Below are positions 54,190-63,236 of a stretch of 64,000 nt of DNA, in pieces. The stretch covers positions 65,693 through 129,692 of the forward strand of contig CAYYKD010000004.1 in NCBI GenBank assembly GCA_964471825.1, read 5' to 3'. The notes beneath the pieces were generated by a model that was not told where the DNA came from, made no database searches, and worked only from the letters and a program-made list of their open reading frames with translations. The position numbers were made by a program, and so were the translations under genes. The first letter of the stretch is position 1. Each line of letters opens with the position of its first letter. Origin of the DNA: CAYYKD01 sp964471825 (GTDB lineage Bacteria > Spirochaetota > GWE2-31-10 > CAYYKD01).

Positions 54190-56865
54190 TTAATAACGAT
54201 ATGCCCCCATACTTGTAGACATTCCTCTTTCAAAAAGTTGTATATCATTAGTAAAATACCAACCGACCGGATCATTAAAATAACTACCCACAGCAGCACC
54301 GGTTAATATAGTATTATAAGTACTCGAGGATAGATTATAGTTATTATCCTCTACGGTTTCCAATAAATAATCAAATCCAACTACCGACTCAAACACCAAT
54401 ACAGCTTCCCCTGATTTGTAAATATTATCCTTAAATGCAAAAGGAAAACTTGAATTTCGTGTTGTTTCCGGGATAAATGACAAATTATTTCTGTTAATAA
54501 GTGAATAATCACTATTGCTATAAAAATGAAAAGCACTATGTCCTACTTCAAGTTCAAAGAACGCATTTTTTTCTATATCATTAATTGTGATACCGGTAGC
54601 TTGAACATAAGCCTCTTCATATACTCCATAGTATGTACCATATATTGTTGCCGGTGCCATGTCATACGGCACCGGTGTAAATATATTATTAGCAATATAC
54701 ACAGGTAACAAATTACTATTCATCTCTGAGCCGTTATACATATAGATAAATGACATATCAGTATTAACACTATTCAATCTTCCTAAAAATGTATTATTTA
54801 TGATATCAGCTCTGATAACACCCTCAAGATCGTTATGCAGGAAAATCCCTTTATTGTAATTGCTATATGAACTTGCTGCATCGGAGATTAACTGAATTAC
54901 ATTGTTATATATCCTAAAATTCCCCTGCGAATTAACATATATACAATTAGCAAAGTTATTATCTCCCTCTGTCTTTAAGGCTATCTTATTACCACTTATA
55001 TCAAAAATCTTACCTGGATCATTATCATCAGTTTCAATATGAATACCCGTAACTGTTAAAAAATTGCTGGCGTCACTGTTTACACTAATAAGCTCGATTG
55101 TATTTCCTTTGTAATTTACAGGGATACTGGCTGAAGTGTTATAATTAATTGAATGGATTCCGCAGATATTACCCTGTGAAAAGTTTGCAGAAAGAACTGT
55201 CTTTATTGTATTATAGGATATCTCCGGATTGGATTCATAATTAACAATACCGTATAATCCGCCACTTATCGGTGGTGAAGAATAACTTCCGAGAGTAATA
55301 TAATTATTTTGAATTATTGGAGACATATCAGTACTTGCAATATAAACCGCAATACTTGTCGCATTTGAACTTCCATTCGTAACACTTGACGCTTTAACTT
55401 CGTTATTACTAAAGTTAACATTTCCACTAATATCGACTAAAGAATAATATGTGTCTTCTGTTATATTCCCACCTTCAACATTAAAACCGGTAAAGTCACA
55501 GGAGTTAGCCGAATCAGTATTATTCAAAGAGACAAGTGTCACATTAGAAGAATCAACTGCAGCAGTTATATTGGATCTCATATTGAAATTCATAAAACTC
55601 TCATCAAAGCCACCCCTGATTGATATTGGATTACCAATATATATTACACCTGCACTACCGCCTGAGGCGTAGTCGCCAGATGCAACCAAAACTTCACCGT
55701 ATGAAAAAGAATAATTCAACATATTCTGTTCTACTTCAAATATTCCCCTTTGAATTGTCTTGAATGGTGATGCTTTCGTTCCATCATAACTGTCATCTCC
55801 AATTTGTGCAGAAACGAAGACAGTATTAGTGTCAGGTATCCACCTAGCATAGAGAATGATATCATCATATACTTTATCAGCTAGAAAATCCCATATCATA
55901 GTAAGGGTCTCATCTTTAAACCATTTGTCAAAAGTATAGCCATCACGGGTTGCAGTCGGAACGGTCGTTATAGTACTGCCGGATTCAACTGTAAAAAACT
56001 CGTTCGTAACAGTTCCGCCATTAGGATGAAATTGTACAGTAAATAAACCCACACTATTTTGAGACCACCTTGCATATAGGTCGGTATTTTTGGTAACTAT
56101 ATCAATCTCAAATCGCCATATCTCTGAAAGAGTTTCATCTTTGAACCAGCCGTCAAAAGTATACTCGTCTTTTGTAGGTGTCGGCGGATTAAGAATCTTC
56201 TCTCCGGAGGGTACAGTCATAGTTGTTGTAGTCACAATTCCGCCATTAGGATGAAATACTACGGTAAATGAGCCGCCACTATTTTGCGTCCATTTTGCAT
56301 AGAGATCGGTATATCCATGAACAACATCAGTATCAAAGTTCCAAATATTGGTAAATGCCTCATCTCTAAACCAACCATCAAAACTATATCCGTCTCTTGT
56401 AGGTTTCGGCGGATTAATAATCTTTTGTCCGTCATCAACATAATATGAATCAGGAGTAACCGTGCCGCCATTTGGATGAAATACCACTCGATGAACCTGA
56501 GTATCACTCCACTTTGCATATACAGTTATATCCTCGGTTACCGGTGTACTCTCTCGAAACTCTATCCCGCCGCCATAAGGGTATGTCCACCACCCGGAAA
56601 AATATTTGAGGTCCTTCCATGGTTCAGTCGGCAGGTTAACAACTGTTGTAGCAGGATATTTAACTATAATGGTAGACGGGTCAGCCGAAGTGTCAGCACC
56701 TTGACTGTCAAATGTTACAGTATAGCTGTATTCGTTATCACGCACCTCTTCATTTACCTTAACCCAATCATCAAAACTTAACAACTGGAAAAGATCACAT
56801 GACGGTATAATTATTGATAGAATAAAAATAGAAACTAATAAAACTAAATTTTTCTTTATATACAT
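54190..56865 (-). CDS. Lipoprotein with InlB-type (Flg_new) repeats and a parallel beta-helix
   Basis: 891-aa surface lipoprotein: the signal ends LSIIIPSC (lipobox). Residues ~45-365 hold four Listeria-Bacteroides repeats, each of ~75 aa with the pattern VxFHPNGG, then GYxFDGWF and LYAKW (FHPNGGTVTPDSYYV, FHPNGGIVTTTTM, FHPNGGTVTNEFF; the first is divergent, VTFDSQGAD). The repeats are also visible as near-identical DNA blocks. A VFVSAQIGDDSYDGTKASPF segment opens a right-handed beta-helix to the C-terminus. Likely an adhesin or surface-binding protein. It is transcribed alone. Confidence 0.85.
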   Translation of the reverse strand: MYIKKNLVLLVSIFILSIIIPSCDLFQLLSFDDWVKVNEEVRDNEYSYTVTFDSQGADTSADPSTIIVKYPATTVVNLPTEPWKDLKYFSGWWTYPYGGGIEFRESTPVTEDITVYAKWSDTQVHRVVFHPNGGTVTPDSYYVDDGQKIINPPKPTRDGYSFDGWFRDEAFTNIWNFDTDVVHGYTDLYAKWTQNSGGSFTVVFHPNGGIVTTTTMTVPSGEKILNPPTPTKDEYTFDGWFKDETLSEIWRFEIDIVTKNTDLYARWSQNSVGLFTVQFHPNGGTVTNEFFTVESGSTITTVPTATRDGYTFDKWFKDETLTMIWDFLADKVYDDIILYARWIPDTNTVFVSAQIGDDSYDGTKASPFKTIQRGIFEVEQNMLNYSFSYGEVLVASGDYASGGSAGVIYIGNPISIRGGFDESFMNFNMRSNITAAVDSSNVTLVSLNNTDSANSCDFTGFNVEGGNITEDTYYSLVDISGNVNFSNNEVKASSVTNGSSNATSIAVYIASTDMSPIIQNNYITLGSYSSPPISGGLYGIVNYESNPEISYNTIKTVLSANFSQGNICGIHSINYNTSASIPVNYKGNTIELISVNSDASNFLTVTGIHIETDDNDPGKIFDISGNKIALKTEGDNNFANCIYVNSQGNFRIYNNVIQLISDAASSYSNYNKGIFLHNDLEGVIRADIINNTFLGRLNSVNTDMSFIYMYNGSEMNSNLLPVYIANNIFTPVPYDMAPATIYGTYYGVYEEAYVQATGITINDIEKNAFFELEVGHSAFHFYSNSDYSLINRNNLSFIPETTRNSSFPFAFKDNIYKSGEAVLVFESVVGFDYLLETVEDNNYNLSSSTYNTILTGAAVGSYFNDPVGWYFTNDIQLFERGMSTSMGAYRY

Positions 56866-57266
56866 ATAATACCGCCTTCAATCTACAATCTTCAATATTC
56901 AAACTATAATCTATGACTCTATTTTAATAAAATTCTTAATAAATATTATCACAAATTTTTAGAAAAATCATTTATTATTTTGTAAATATTTTTTATTATA
57001 CTGATATTCTACTTATCTACTTATATTCTACTTATCTACTTATCTACTTATATTCTACTCACATTTAACTGATATTATACCTTTGATGACTTCAATAAGG
57101 CAGAAAGTAAATAGAAAAAAGACAGATATAAAAATAGACTAAAAATAGAATTAATATACAATAAAAAAAAATCACAAATTTTACTTGAAAAAAATTGATT
57201 TTAATAGTATTTAACACATTTACTAACAACTATATATTAGCTAATTGAGATTTAGGGAGACGAATA
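56866..57266. other. 401-bp divergent non-coding region with tandem repeat
   Basis: No gene is seen. A short-period tandem repeat of TCTACTTAT/ATTCTACTTATCTACTTAT covers about 57006-57058. The remainder is A/T-rich and must hold the promoters of both flanking genes. Confidence 0.65.
57185..57213 (+). promoter_or_regulatory. Predicted promoter of the zinc-ribbon/rnhA unit
   Basis: TTGAAA (57185-57190), exactly 17 bp, TATTTA (57208-57213). The gene starts 53 bp later behind GGGAGACG. Confidence 0.55.
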
Positions 57267-58043
57267 ATGACAGACACATACGAAAAGCTTCTTGCCCTTC
57301 AAAATTTATTAACAGAAAAATTTAAACTAGAAGAGAAAAAAGATGAGCTTCCTAAAATGCTATCATCAAAGAATGAAGTTCTAAATAGATTAAAGAAATC
57401 ATATCTATCTAAGCATTCGCATTTTAAACACCTCGAAGAAAGTATCTTTGATCACCAACGGTTGATGAGCGAGATAACACTTCACAAACAAAAACTCGAT
57501 GAGAGAGTTAAGGTTATCTCAACACAAAAAGAATATGAATCCCTTGACAAAGAGATCGCGATGGCCTCTGAGAAAGAGGAGCAATACAAATTTCAATTAC
57601 TACAGGATAAGAGAGTTATTGATGATCTAAAACAGGCTCTTGAAAGAGATGAAGAGATGATTAAGCACCAGGAAAATGACATTAAAAATGAAGATTCAAG
57701 AATCAATGGCGAGCTTGATAGAATCAACGATTCACTTACCAAACTGATTGAAAAAGAAAATGAGCTTGTTAAAGGGATCGATGATAACACCAGATACAAA
57801 TTTGAACGAATTGTTAAGAACAAAGATGGAATAGGTATTGTAACAGTAACAAAGGGTCATTGTAACGGATGCCATGTTATATTACCTGCTGAATTCATCA
57901 ACAGAATTAGAATGAATGAAGAGATTCAGTTCTGTCCGTACTGCTCTAGAATTCTATACTATGAAGGTAATGCAGCAGACATTTTCTCAATGGATGACGA
58001 ATTTGATGAGGATGACGATGATTACTTCGGCTCAGATGATTAA
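57267..58043 (+). CDS. Coiled-coil protein with C4 zinc ribbon (zf-RING_7/CT398 type)
   Basis: 258 aa: a long helical hairpin (residues ~1-175, strongly charged heptads) followed by a C4 zinc ribbon, GHCNGCHVILP and FCPYCSRILYY, and an acidic tail (DDEFDEDDDDYFG). The family is widespread and thought to bind nucleic acid or secretion/flagellar ATPases; its function is unsettled. It lies 6 bp before the RNase H gene, a pairing seen in several bacterial groups, suggesting an RNA/DNA-metabolism role. Confidence 0.85.
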   Translation: MTDTYEKLLALQNLLTEKFKLEEKKDELPKMLSSKNEVLNRLKKSYLSKHSHFKHLEESIFDHQRLMSEITLHKQKLDERVKVISTQKEYESLDKEIAMASEKEEQYKFQLLQDKRVIDDLKQALERDEEMIKHQENDIKNEDSRINGELDRINDSLTKLIEKENELVKGIDDNTRYKFERIVKNKDGIGIVTVTKGHCNGCHVILPAEFINRIRMNEEIQFCPYCSRILYYEGNAADIFSMDDEFDEDDDDYFGSDD

Positions 58044-58049
58044 TATTAG

Positions 58050-58604
58050 ATGACAATTAAGGATAGAATTCTCACCCTCATAGCAACAGATGAACAGTTA
58101 CTTAATACTATCTCGTCTAAACTTAGTCTAAAAAAAGAGGATATTTTGTCAGAGATAAACGGCTCATCAACTCCTGTTATGTATATTGACGGCGGTTCAA
58201 GGGGAAACCCCGGTGAATCCGGCTCCGGTATAGTGATAGAAAATAACAAAACAAAGACCGGTTACTACTTCTACGAAGGGATTGGAACAAACAACGAGGC
58301 AGAATACAGAGCATTAATTCGTGGACTCAAACTTATTATTGATGAGGGACACAAATCAGTTACAGTTTTCAGCGACTCAGAACTAATCTGCAAACAAGTC
58401 AACGGAATTTACAAGGTAAAACACCCTGAGATGATAAAATGTCATGCAGAGGTAACCGAGTTGATCAGACAATTAAAATCATTTAGTATCTCTCATGTAT
58501 TAAGAGAGAAAAATAGGGACGCCGATAAAATGGCAAACACCGCAATGGACACAAAAAAAAATGGCAGGGTAGAGCTTACAGTCGCTGCAGAGATATCTCT
58601 GTAG
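58050..58604 (+). CDS. Ribonuclease H-like protein; 3' end overlaps rnpB
   Basis: RNase HI fold nuclease acting on RNA:DNA hybrids. Catalytic residues are present in order: Asp in MYIDGGSRGNPG, Glu in NNEAEYRAL, Asp in TVFSDSELICKQ, Asp in EKNRDADKMAN. There is an N-terminal extension of ~45 aa (helical, lacking the HBD aromatic pattern). The core ends near DADKMANTAMD. The last 13 codons (GRVELTVAAEISL) are encoded by the 5' end of the RNase P RNA (P1-P3), giving a 40-bp overlap between a protein gene and a structural RNA. Confidence 0.9.
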   Translation: MTIKDRILTLIATDEQLLNTISSKLSLKKEDILSEINGSSTPVMYIDGGSRGNPGESGSGIVIENNKTKTGYYFYEGIGTNNEAEYRALIRGLKLIIDEGHKSVTVFSDSELICKQVNGIYKVKHPEMIKCHAEVTELIRQLKSFSISHVLREKNRDADKMANTAMDTKKNGRVELTVAAEISL

Positions 58605-58989
58605 AGGAAAGTCCGGGCTCCAAAGGACAGGATGCCGGGTAACGCCCGGGGTTGATGTAATGTCAATACGGATAGTGCAACAGAAAATATACCACTCCGT
58701 CCCTTTTTATAATTTTAGTTGAATAAACAAGATCAGTTTATAATCAAGTTTACAATCATCTGAAGTTAAAAAAAGGGGCGGAGAAAGGGTGAAATGGTGC
58801 GGTAAGAGCGCACCGCACAGACAGTAATGCCTGTGGCAGTGTAAACCCCATCCGGAGCAATGCCAAGTATAGAGGGGGCTGGTCCGGCCTAACCCTCTGG
58901 GTGGGCAGCTAGAGCTAATCGGTAACGGTTAGCCCAGATAGATGACTGTTTTAAACAGAACCCGGCTTATATGCTCTGCCCTGTTTTTT
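58565..58989 (+). ncRNA. rnpB: RNase P RNA (bacterial type A)
   Basis: Catalytic RNA that matures tRNA 5' ends. P1 is an 11-bp helix, 58565-58575 with 58973-58983, containing one G-U pair. Universal P4/J elements are visible: GAGGAAAGTCCGGGCTCC at 58604-58621, the region CAGTAATGCCTGTGGCAGTG followed by AAACCCCATCCGGAGCAA, and the 3' ACCCGGCTTAT. A hairpin loop GCCGGGTAACGCCCGG lies near 58633. An unusually A/T-rich arm (~58700-58775) forms a variable helix closed by CTCCGTCCC/GGGGCGGAG. A T6 run after P1 (58984-58989) marks the end. The transcript must start inside rnhA. Confidence 0.95.
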
Positions 58990-59042
58990 ATATATGTTAT
59001 ATACATGACAAATAGACTAATCGATATTATTTATTTATCTAT

Positions 59043-59112
59043 AGAGACATCTGCTATAAGAGACATCTGGTAAAAGAGGCATCTGCTAAACTATTTTTTT
59101 GCAGGCACCTCT
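59043..59112. terminator. Three 16-bp tandem repeats ending in a terminator hairpin
   Basis: AGAGACATCTGCTATA (59043-59058), AGAGACATCTGGTAAA (59059-59074) and AGAGGCATCTGCTAAA (59075-59090). The last unit pairs with GCAG...CCTCT (to 59112), an imperfect hairpin that on the minus strand reads AGAGG..CTGC(A-rich loop)GCAG..CCTCT then TTTT. It is a likely terminator of the TolB-like gene and resembles the dispersed AGAGGCTCTTGCAAAAA family. Confidence 0.6.
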
Positions 59113-59121
59113 AAACTATGC

Positions 59122-60249
59122 TTAATAACCTTTTCCATCAAAGATCATCCTATGTATTTTATTTTCGACCTCGATCTGCAGGTTATATTTTACCTGAGTA
59201 TTTAGATCAAGTGCCATCAACCTTACAGTATCTCCACCGGAACCCCATGTTCTAACGGAGTCAAAATACAGAACAGTATTATTATCTAGCCAATTTGGAT
59301 AGGCCTGAACCTCTGAATTACCGGACTTAACAGTATTTAATGCCTTAGATATAATAACGGTAGTATTATCCATATCGGAGACAACAAGTTCATAATCTCC
59401 TTCTCTATAGACCCTCATTAGAAGCTTCTTGTAATCCGGTGAATACTTCACAAAATTTGCCATAGATTCACCAAACCTATCAACAACCCTAGTATTAATA
59501 TTGAAGATAAAAGGAAATGTAAGTGTAGAGGACATCTCATCTTTATACTCAATCTCCCCCGATGAACCTGCAAGGGATATAAACGAGACTTCATGAGTTT
59601 TTCTATTTACATCAATAGACCCTGTCTTAGAAATAATCGTCTTACATAGAAAATCTGAGCTTTCGGTAGCTACTATATATGAAGTTAATTCACCTCTAAA
59701 CAGATCTGACTTCTCAGTATTCTTCTCTACAACCTTCATATAGACAAAGGTTTCACCGTCGATCCACGAATGAACATCCCCTGTATTTGATAGAATTAGC
59801 TTACTGGTGCCATTTTCTGTCCATATTAAAGATATATCTGCAACACTCATATCAGAGTCAGCACCTGCATGGGCAACAGAGATATACTTACCATTCGGCG
59901 ACCACTCAACCTGAGTAATAGGCTGAGCTATTGAAAACACCTTCTTTGGAACATTATTTTTAAGATCAACAACAAAAAGATCTGTGTTATTAGAGCTTAT
60001 TGATTTTTTTATCGTAAAGGCGATCTTTTTATCATCATAGGACCATCTGGTAATTACCGGCACAAGCTCTGTTGACTGATTCAAAAGAACCGTTGTCAAT
60101 GAGTTATCCTTTAATGAATAAAAAAACACACCCTCTGAACGAGCAAAGGCTATCTCAGACTTGCTGTTCACACTTACTGAGATTGGCTCACAGCTCAATA
60201 TCAAAAACAATAAAATTACAAAGACACTAATAACTACAGATTTTTTCAT
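59122..60249 (-). CDS. TolB-like beta-propeller lipoprotein
   Basis: Envelope lipoprotein, 375 aa from ATG 60249, chosen because GGGGAGAAG precedes it; the ORF extension is unsupported. The signal peptide ends LFLILSC. The rest shows WD40/TolB-type blades: SEIAFARSEGVFFYSL, TRWSYDDKKIAFTIKK, VEWSPNGKYISVAHAG, KYSPDYKKLLMRVYREGDYEL and PNWLDNNTVLYFDSV. Such proteins usually serve as envelope scaffolds. It follows trpB2 by ~60 bp on the same strand. Confidence 0.75.
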   Translation of the reverse strand: MKKSVVISVFVILLFLILSCEPISVSVNSKSEIAFARSEGVFFYSLKDNSLTTVLLNQSTELVPVITRWSYDDKKIAFTIKKSISSNNTDLFVVDLKNNVPKKVFSIAQPITQVEWSPNGKYISVAHAGADSDMSVADISLIWTENGTSKLILSNTGDVHSWIDGETFVYMKVVEKNTEKSDLFRGELTSYIVATESSDFLCKTIISKTGSIDVNRKTHEVSFISLAGSSGEIEYKDEMSSTLTFPFIFNINTRVVDRFGESMANFVKYSPDYKKLLMRVYREGDYELVVSDMDNTTVIISKALNTVKSGNSEVQAYPNWLDNNTVLYFDSVRTWGSGGDTVRLMALDLNTQVKYNLQIEVENKIHRMIFDGKGY

Positions 60250-60305
60250 ACTTCTCCCCTTCCCTTTTAACAAACCAAATCCTCGTAAAAAAAATTGTTT
60301 ATTTT

Positions 60306-61738
60306 TTATGGAAACTTAATATTTGGAAGATCCTTAAGTGCCTTCTCTATCATTTCGTCAGGATACTCATAATCCTCTATCTTTCCGGCCATAAAATCTA
60401 AATATGCTGCCATATCAAAATGACCGTGTCCTGAAAGATTAAATAGAATTGTCTTTGCCTCACCTGTCTCTCTGCATTTAACAGCTTCACTAATAGCTGC
60501 TGCAATGGCATGTGCTGATTCCGGAGCAGGTATGNNNNNNNNNNTGATACTCTCTGTCTGAGCAAACATCATTGCCTTCTGAAAAACCTCATTTTGTTTT
60601 AGTGCAACCGCATCTATAAGTTTATTATGGTACATCCAGCTAACCAATGGAGAATCCCCATGATATCGTAATCCCCCCGCATGAACAGCAGGTGGAATAA
60701 AACTATGTCCAAGTGTGTACATAAGAGTTGGAGGTATTAATTTTCCTGTATCACCAAAATCCCATGCATATTTTCCCTTAGTGAGTGTAGGACATGCTGC
60801 CGGCTCAACTGATATAAATTTTGTCTTACGCCCTTTTTCAAGGTTTTCTTTAAGGAAAGGAACAACCAATCCACCAAAATTACTTCCACCACCGTTACAT
60901 GCGATAACTATATCCGGATATTCCCCGATAGATTCTAATGCAATCTTTGATTCTTCTCCAATAATAGTCTGATGAAGAATAACATGATTTAAAACAGAAC
61001 CAAGCGTATAATGAGTATCATCATTCTGCATAGCAACCTCAACAGCCTCACTTATCGCAATACCAAGTGATCCCTTGTAGTTGTTTTTATCCTTTAAAAG
61101 CTCTCTTCCGATTGCAGTTTCTTCAGACGGGCTTGGCACAACATTTCCGCCATACATCTGCATCATTACTTTTCGGTATGGTTTCTGCTCAAATGAGGCT
61201 CTAACCATAAAAACCTTACATTCGATGTCAAAATGTTTACATGCAAAGCTCAAAGCTGATCCCCACTGCCCCGCACCCGTTTCAGTTGAAAGTTTTTTTA
61301 TTCCCTCATTCTTATTATAATAAGCCTGTGGAATTGCGGTGTTGGCCTTGTGTGACCCTGAATANNNNNNNNNNAAGCCTGTGGAATTGCAGTATTAGGT
61401 TTATGACTACCTGACGGACTTGCACCTTCATATTTATAAAAAATCTTTGCCGGTGTTTTTAAGAATTCCTCTAGAAATCTTGCTCTAATAAGCGGTGTCG
61501 GCCTGTAGATTGAATATATATTCATTACCTCATCAGGTATCTTAACAAATTCATCCTTAGTGTTGATCTCCTGATCAATAAGCTGTTTAGCAAATAACGG
61601 ATAAAGCCCCTCAGGTGGAATAGGTTGATTGTTTGATGGATCAACAAGCGGTAACGAAGCCTTAGGAAGATTATAGAGAATATTTACCCATTTATTTGGC
61701 ATCTTATTTAATGGTAAATTAATAATTCTATCTTTCAT
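60306..61738 (-). CDS. trpB2: TrpB2-type tryptophan synthase beta chain, split by two gaps (possibly chimeric)
   Basis: PLP enzyme joining indole and serine; the TrpB2 group acts without a tight TrpA partner. Motifs: SGSHKxNTAIPQA (PLP lysine), TETGAGQWGSAL, ACNGGGSNFGG and IPAPESAHA. At gap 61365-61374 the scaffold repeats the PLP-lysine motif: KPNTAIPQA on one side, KANTAIPQA on the other. The two DNA copies of ~45 bases differ mostly at third positions, so they come from two different genes or strains. The gap at 60535 closes cleanly: a 2-base CA overlap restores QTESIIPAPES. The left part (to 61364) belongs with the spirochaete contig. The N-terminal part may come from another genome. Confidence 0.88.
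60535..60544. other. Assembly gap (10 N)
   Basis: In trpB2. Flanks read (minus strand) GAGAGTATCA and CATACCTGCT, a 2-base overlap giving ...SIIPAPES..., the expected family sequence. Confidence 0.98.
61365..61374. other. Assembly gap (10 N) with duplicated homologous flanks
   Basis: 61320-61364 and 61375-61417 both encode the trpB2 segment SGSHK(A/P)NTAIPQA but differ at many third positions, so this is not a simple overlap of one sequence. Confidence 0.95.
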
Positions 61739-61867
61739 ATTTACTCTCCAATTTAAAAAATGTATGTAAAATGTATAAAATTATTATTCTCATGTGTCAA
61801 GCAGATTATTTAAAAATGTAACCATTGACCATCAAATTATTCAAAAATTTATTTAAGAATAATTTGA

Positions 61868-61905
61868 AAAAAAGCCTGCAACTCAAAAAGAGCTTACAGG
61901 CTTTT
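61868..61905. terminator. Bidirectional terminator
   Basis: AAAAAAAGCCTG, an 18-nt loop, CAGGCTTTT. On the minus strand the stem is followed by a T7 run, 43 bp downstream of the ferritin stop. The rest of 61739-61947 holds no gene. Confidence 0.8.
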
Positions 61906-61947
61906 CGTTACTTAAAACTATTTCTTAAATATCTTTTGTATAAACTA

Positions 61948-62481
61948 TCATTCTGCAGAGGCTGCTGTATCAACAAGATTTATAGCCGGTGATAATACTC
62001 TGGCTGCTAACTCAGCATCAAGCATAAATAGACCACTCTTATCATCCCCTATTAGTTTAAGTTTCTCAAGTAGGTTAGAAGCATTAGACTCTTCTTCAAC
62101 CTGTTCATCAATAAACCACCTAAAAAAGCTTTGGGAGGCATGATCACTTGCAGCAATAGCTACATTCATCAAATTGTTGATCAAAGAAGTTACATGAATT
62201 TCATGAGTCAATGTCTTTTCATAAACGTCAACAACTCCATCAAATTCAACAGGAACCTGATCAACAGCCTTTAAAATAACTCTACCACCGCGTTCAGTCA
62301 CGTAATTAAAAAATTTAATCGAATGGGCAGCTTCTTCCTGATATTGAATTTTCATCCAATGGGCAAAACCCGAAAGTCCGATATTTTCGAAATAGGCAGC
62401 CATCGAAAGATACATGTACGCTGAATAGGTTTCAGCATTAATCTGCTCATTAAGTGCATCCAGAACTTCTTTCTTTATCAT
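61948..62481 (-). CDS. Bacterial non-haem ferritin
   Basis: 24-mer iron-storage protein, 177 aa from ATG 62481 (MIKKEVLDALNEQ, the standard ferritin start); the upstream in-frame extension has no family similarity. The ferroxidase ligands are visible: Glu in LNEQINAETYSAY, QEEAAHSIKF (ExxH), a later Glu in VYEKTLTHE, and HASQSFFRWFIDEQVEEE. No Shine-Dalgarno sequence precedes the start, as is usual in Bacteroidota and unlike the genes before 61 kb. Confidence 0.93.
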   Translation of the reverse strand: MIKKEVLDALNEQINAETYSAYMYLSMAAYFENIGLSGFAHWMKIQYQEEAAHSIKFFNYVTERGGRVILKAVDQVPVEFDGVVDVYEKTLTHEIHVTSLINNLMNVAIAASDHASQSFFRWFIDEQVEEESNASNLLEKLKLIGDDKSGLFMLDAELAARVLSPAINLVDTAASAE

Positions 62482-62592
62482 AGCTATACGATTTTCAAAT
62501 TTCAATAAAGGTATAAAATAAATTTCATCATCAAACCGATACAAAAAAAAAGGATAAGTAAACAAACTAACAAAACCGCAAACAATTCATAA

Positions 62593-63236
62593 TCAATCCT
62601 TAAAATCAAGGTTAAATTTTTGTTTAAGCTCGTATAATTCGGGATTTTTTTGCATCATCATTTGCAACTTTTCAGAATCAGAATAAAAAACCCGTTCCGT
62701 TTCAGTCTTCTCTATTCGGGTGATCAGCTCGATTTTCGAATTTCGCAACTCGCGGCGCAACCACGAAATCAATTCGAGCCTAACCAGTCGAATTTCTTCT
62801 TCCTGAACTGAGTTTTCAATTTTTAACAACACCTTATTCCCTTCAATTAATTCAGGAATATTCACTAAGGTTGAACGTAGATTCGGACGATCAGTGAGCT
62901 GATCAAGAAATTCGGCCCATTTGCTTGCAAATTGCTCGTAAGTAAACGGTTCGGAATAATCTCCATACTCACTATAGCTAGGTTTTTGTGATTCTACCTC
63001 AACCGGTTTCTCTGCAACATTTCCGGCCAGAGCATCTTTAATTGAAGGAGTAAATCCACTTCCTACTTTGCGGATCATCTTGATCGGAGAAGCCTTTTCT
63101 AAAGCTTCAAGTTTAGCTAAAGCCGGAGAAACTTCACTATTTTCAGTAGAGATAACTTTAGCTGCCGATTGAGACGGTGACTGATCAGATAAGTTAAACA
63201 TCGGAAGAAGCGCGTCATCTTCCGATCCGTCATCTA
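62593..63236 (-). CDS. dnaX: dnaX, tau-specific C-terminal part (reached by -1 frameshift)
   Basis: This frame continues dnaX after a -1 shift at the A10 run: IDDGSEDDALLPMFNLSDQ and on to the end. The linker is polar and low-complexity. The end, FASKWAEFLDQLTD, then VLLKIENSVQEEEIRL and KLQMMMQKNPELYELKQKFNLDF, matches the C-terminal domain of Bacteroidota DnaX proteins. It is not an independent gene: the only ATG (63201) lies inside the frameshift hairpin and has no ribosome site. Confidence 0.8.

Noticed and set aside
57006..57058. Possible CRISPR array
   Set aside because: Short-period tandem repeat of 9-19 bp with no spacers and no cas genes nearby.
63201..63201. Independent start of the dnaX C-terminal frame at ATG 63201
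   Set aside because: No ribosome site; the ATG lies in the frameshift hairpin, and the frame is the natural -1 continuation of dnaX.
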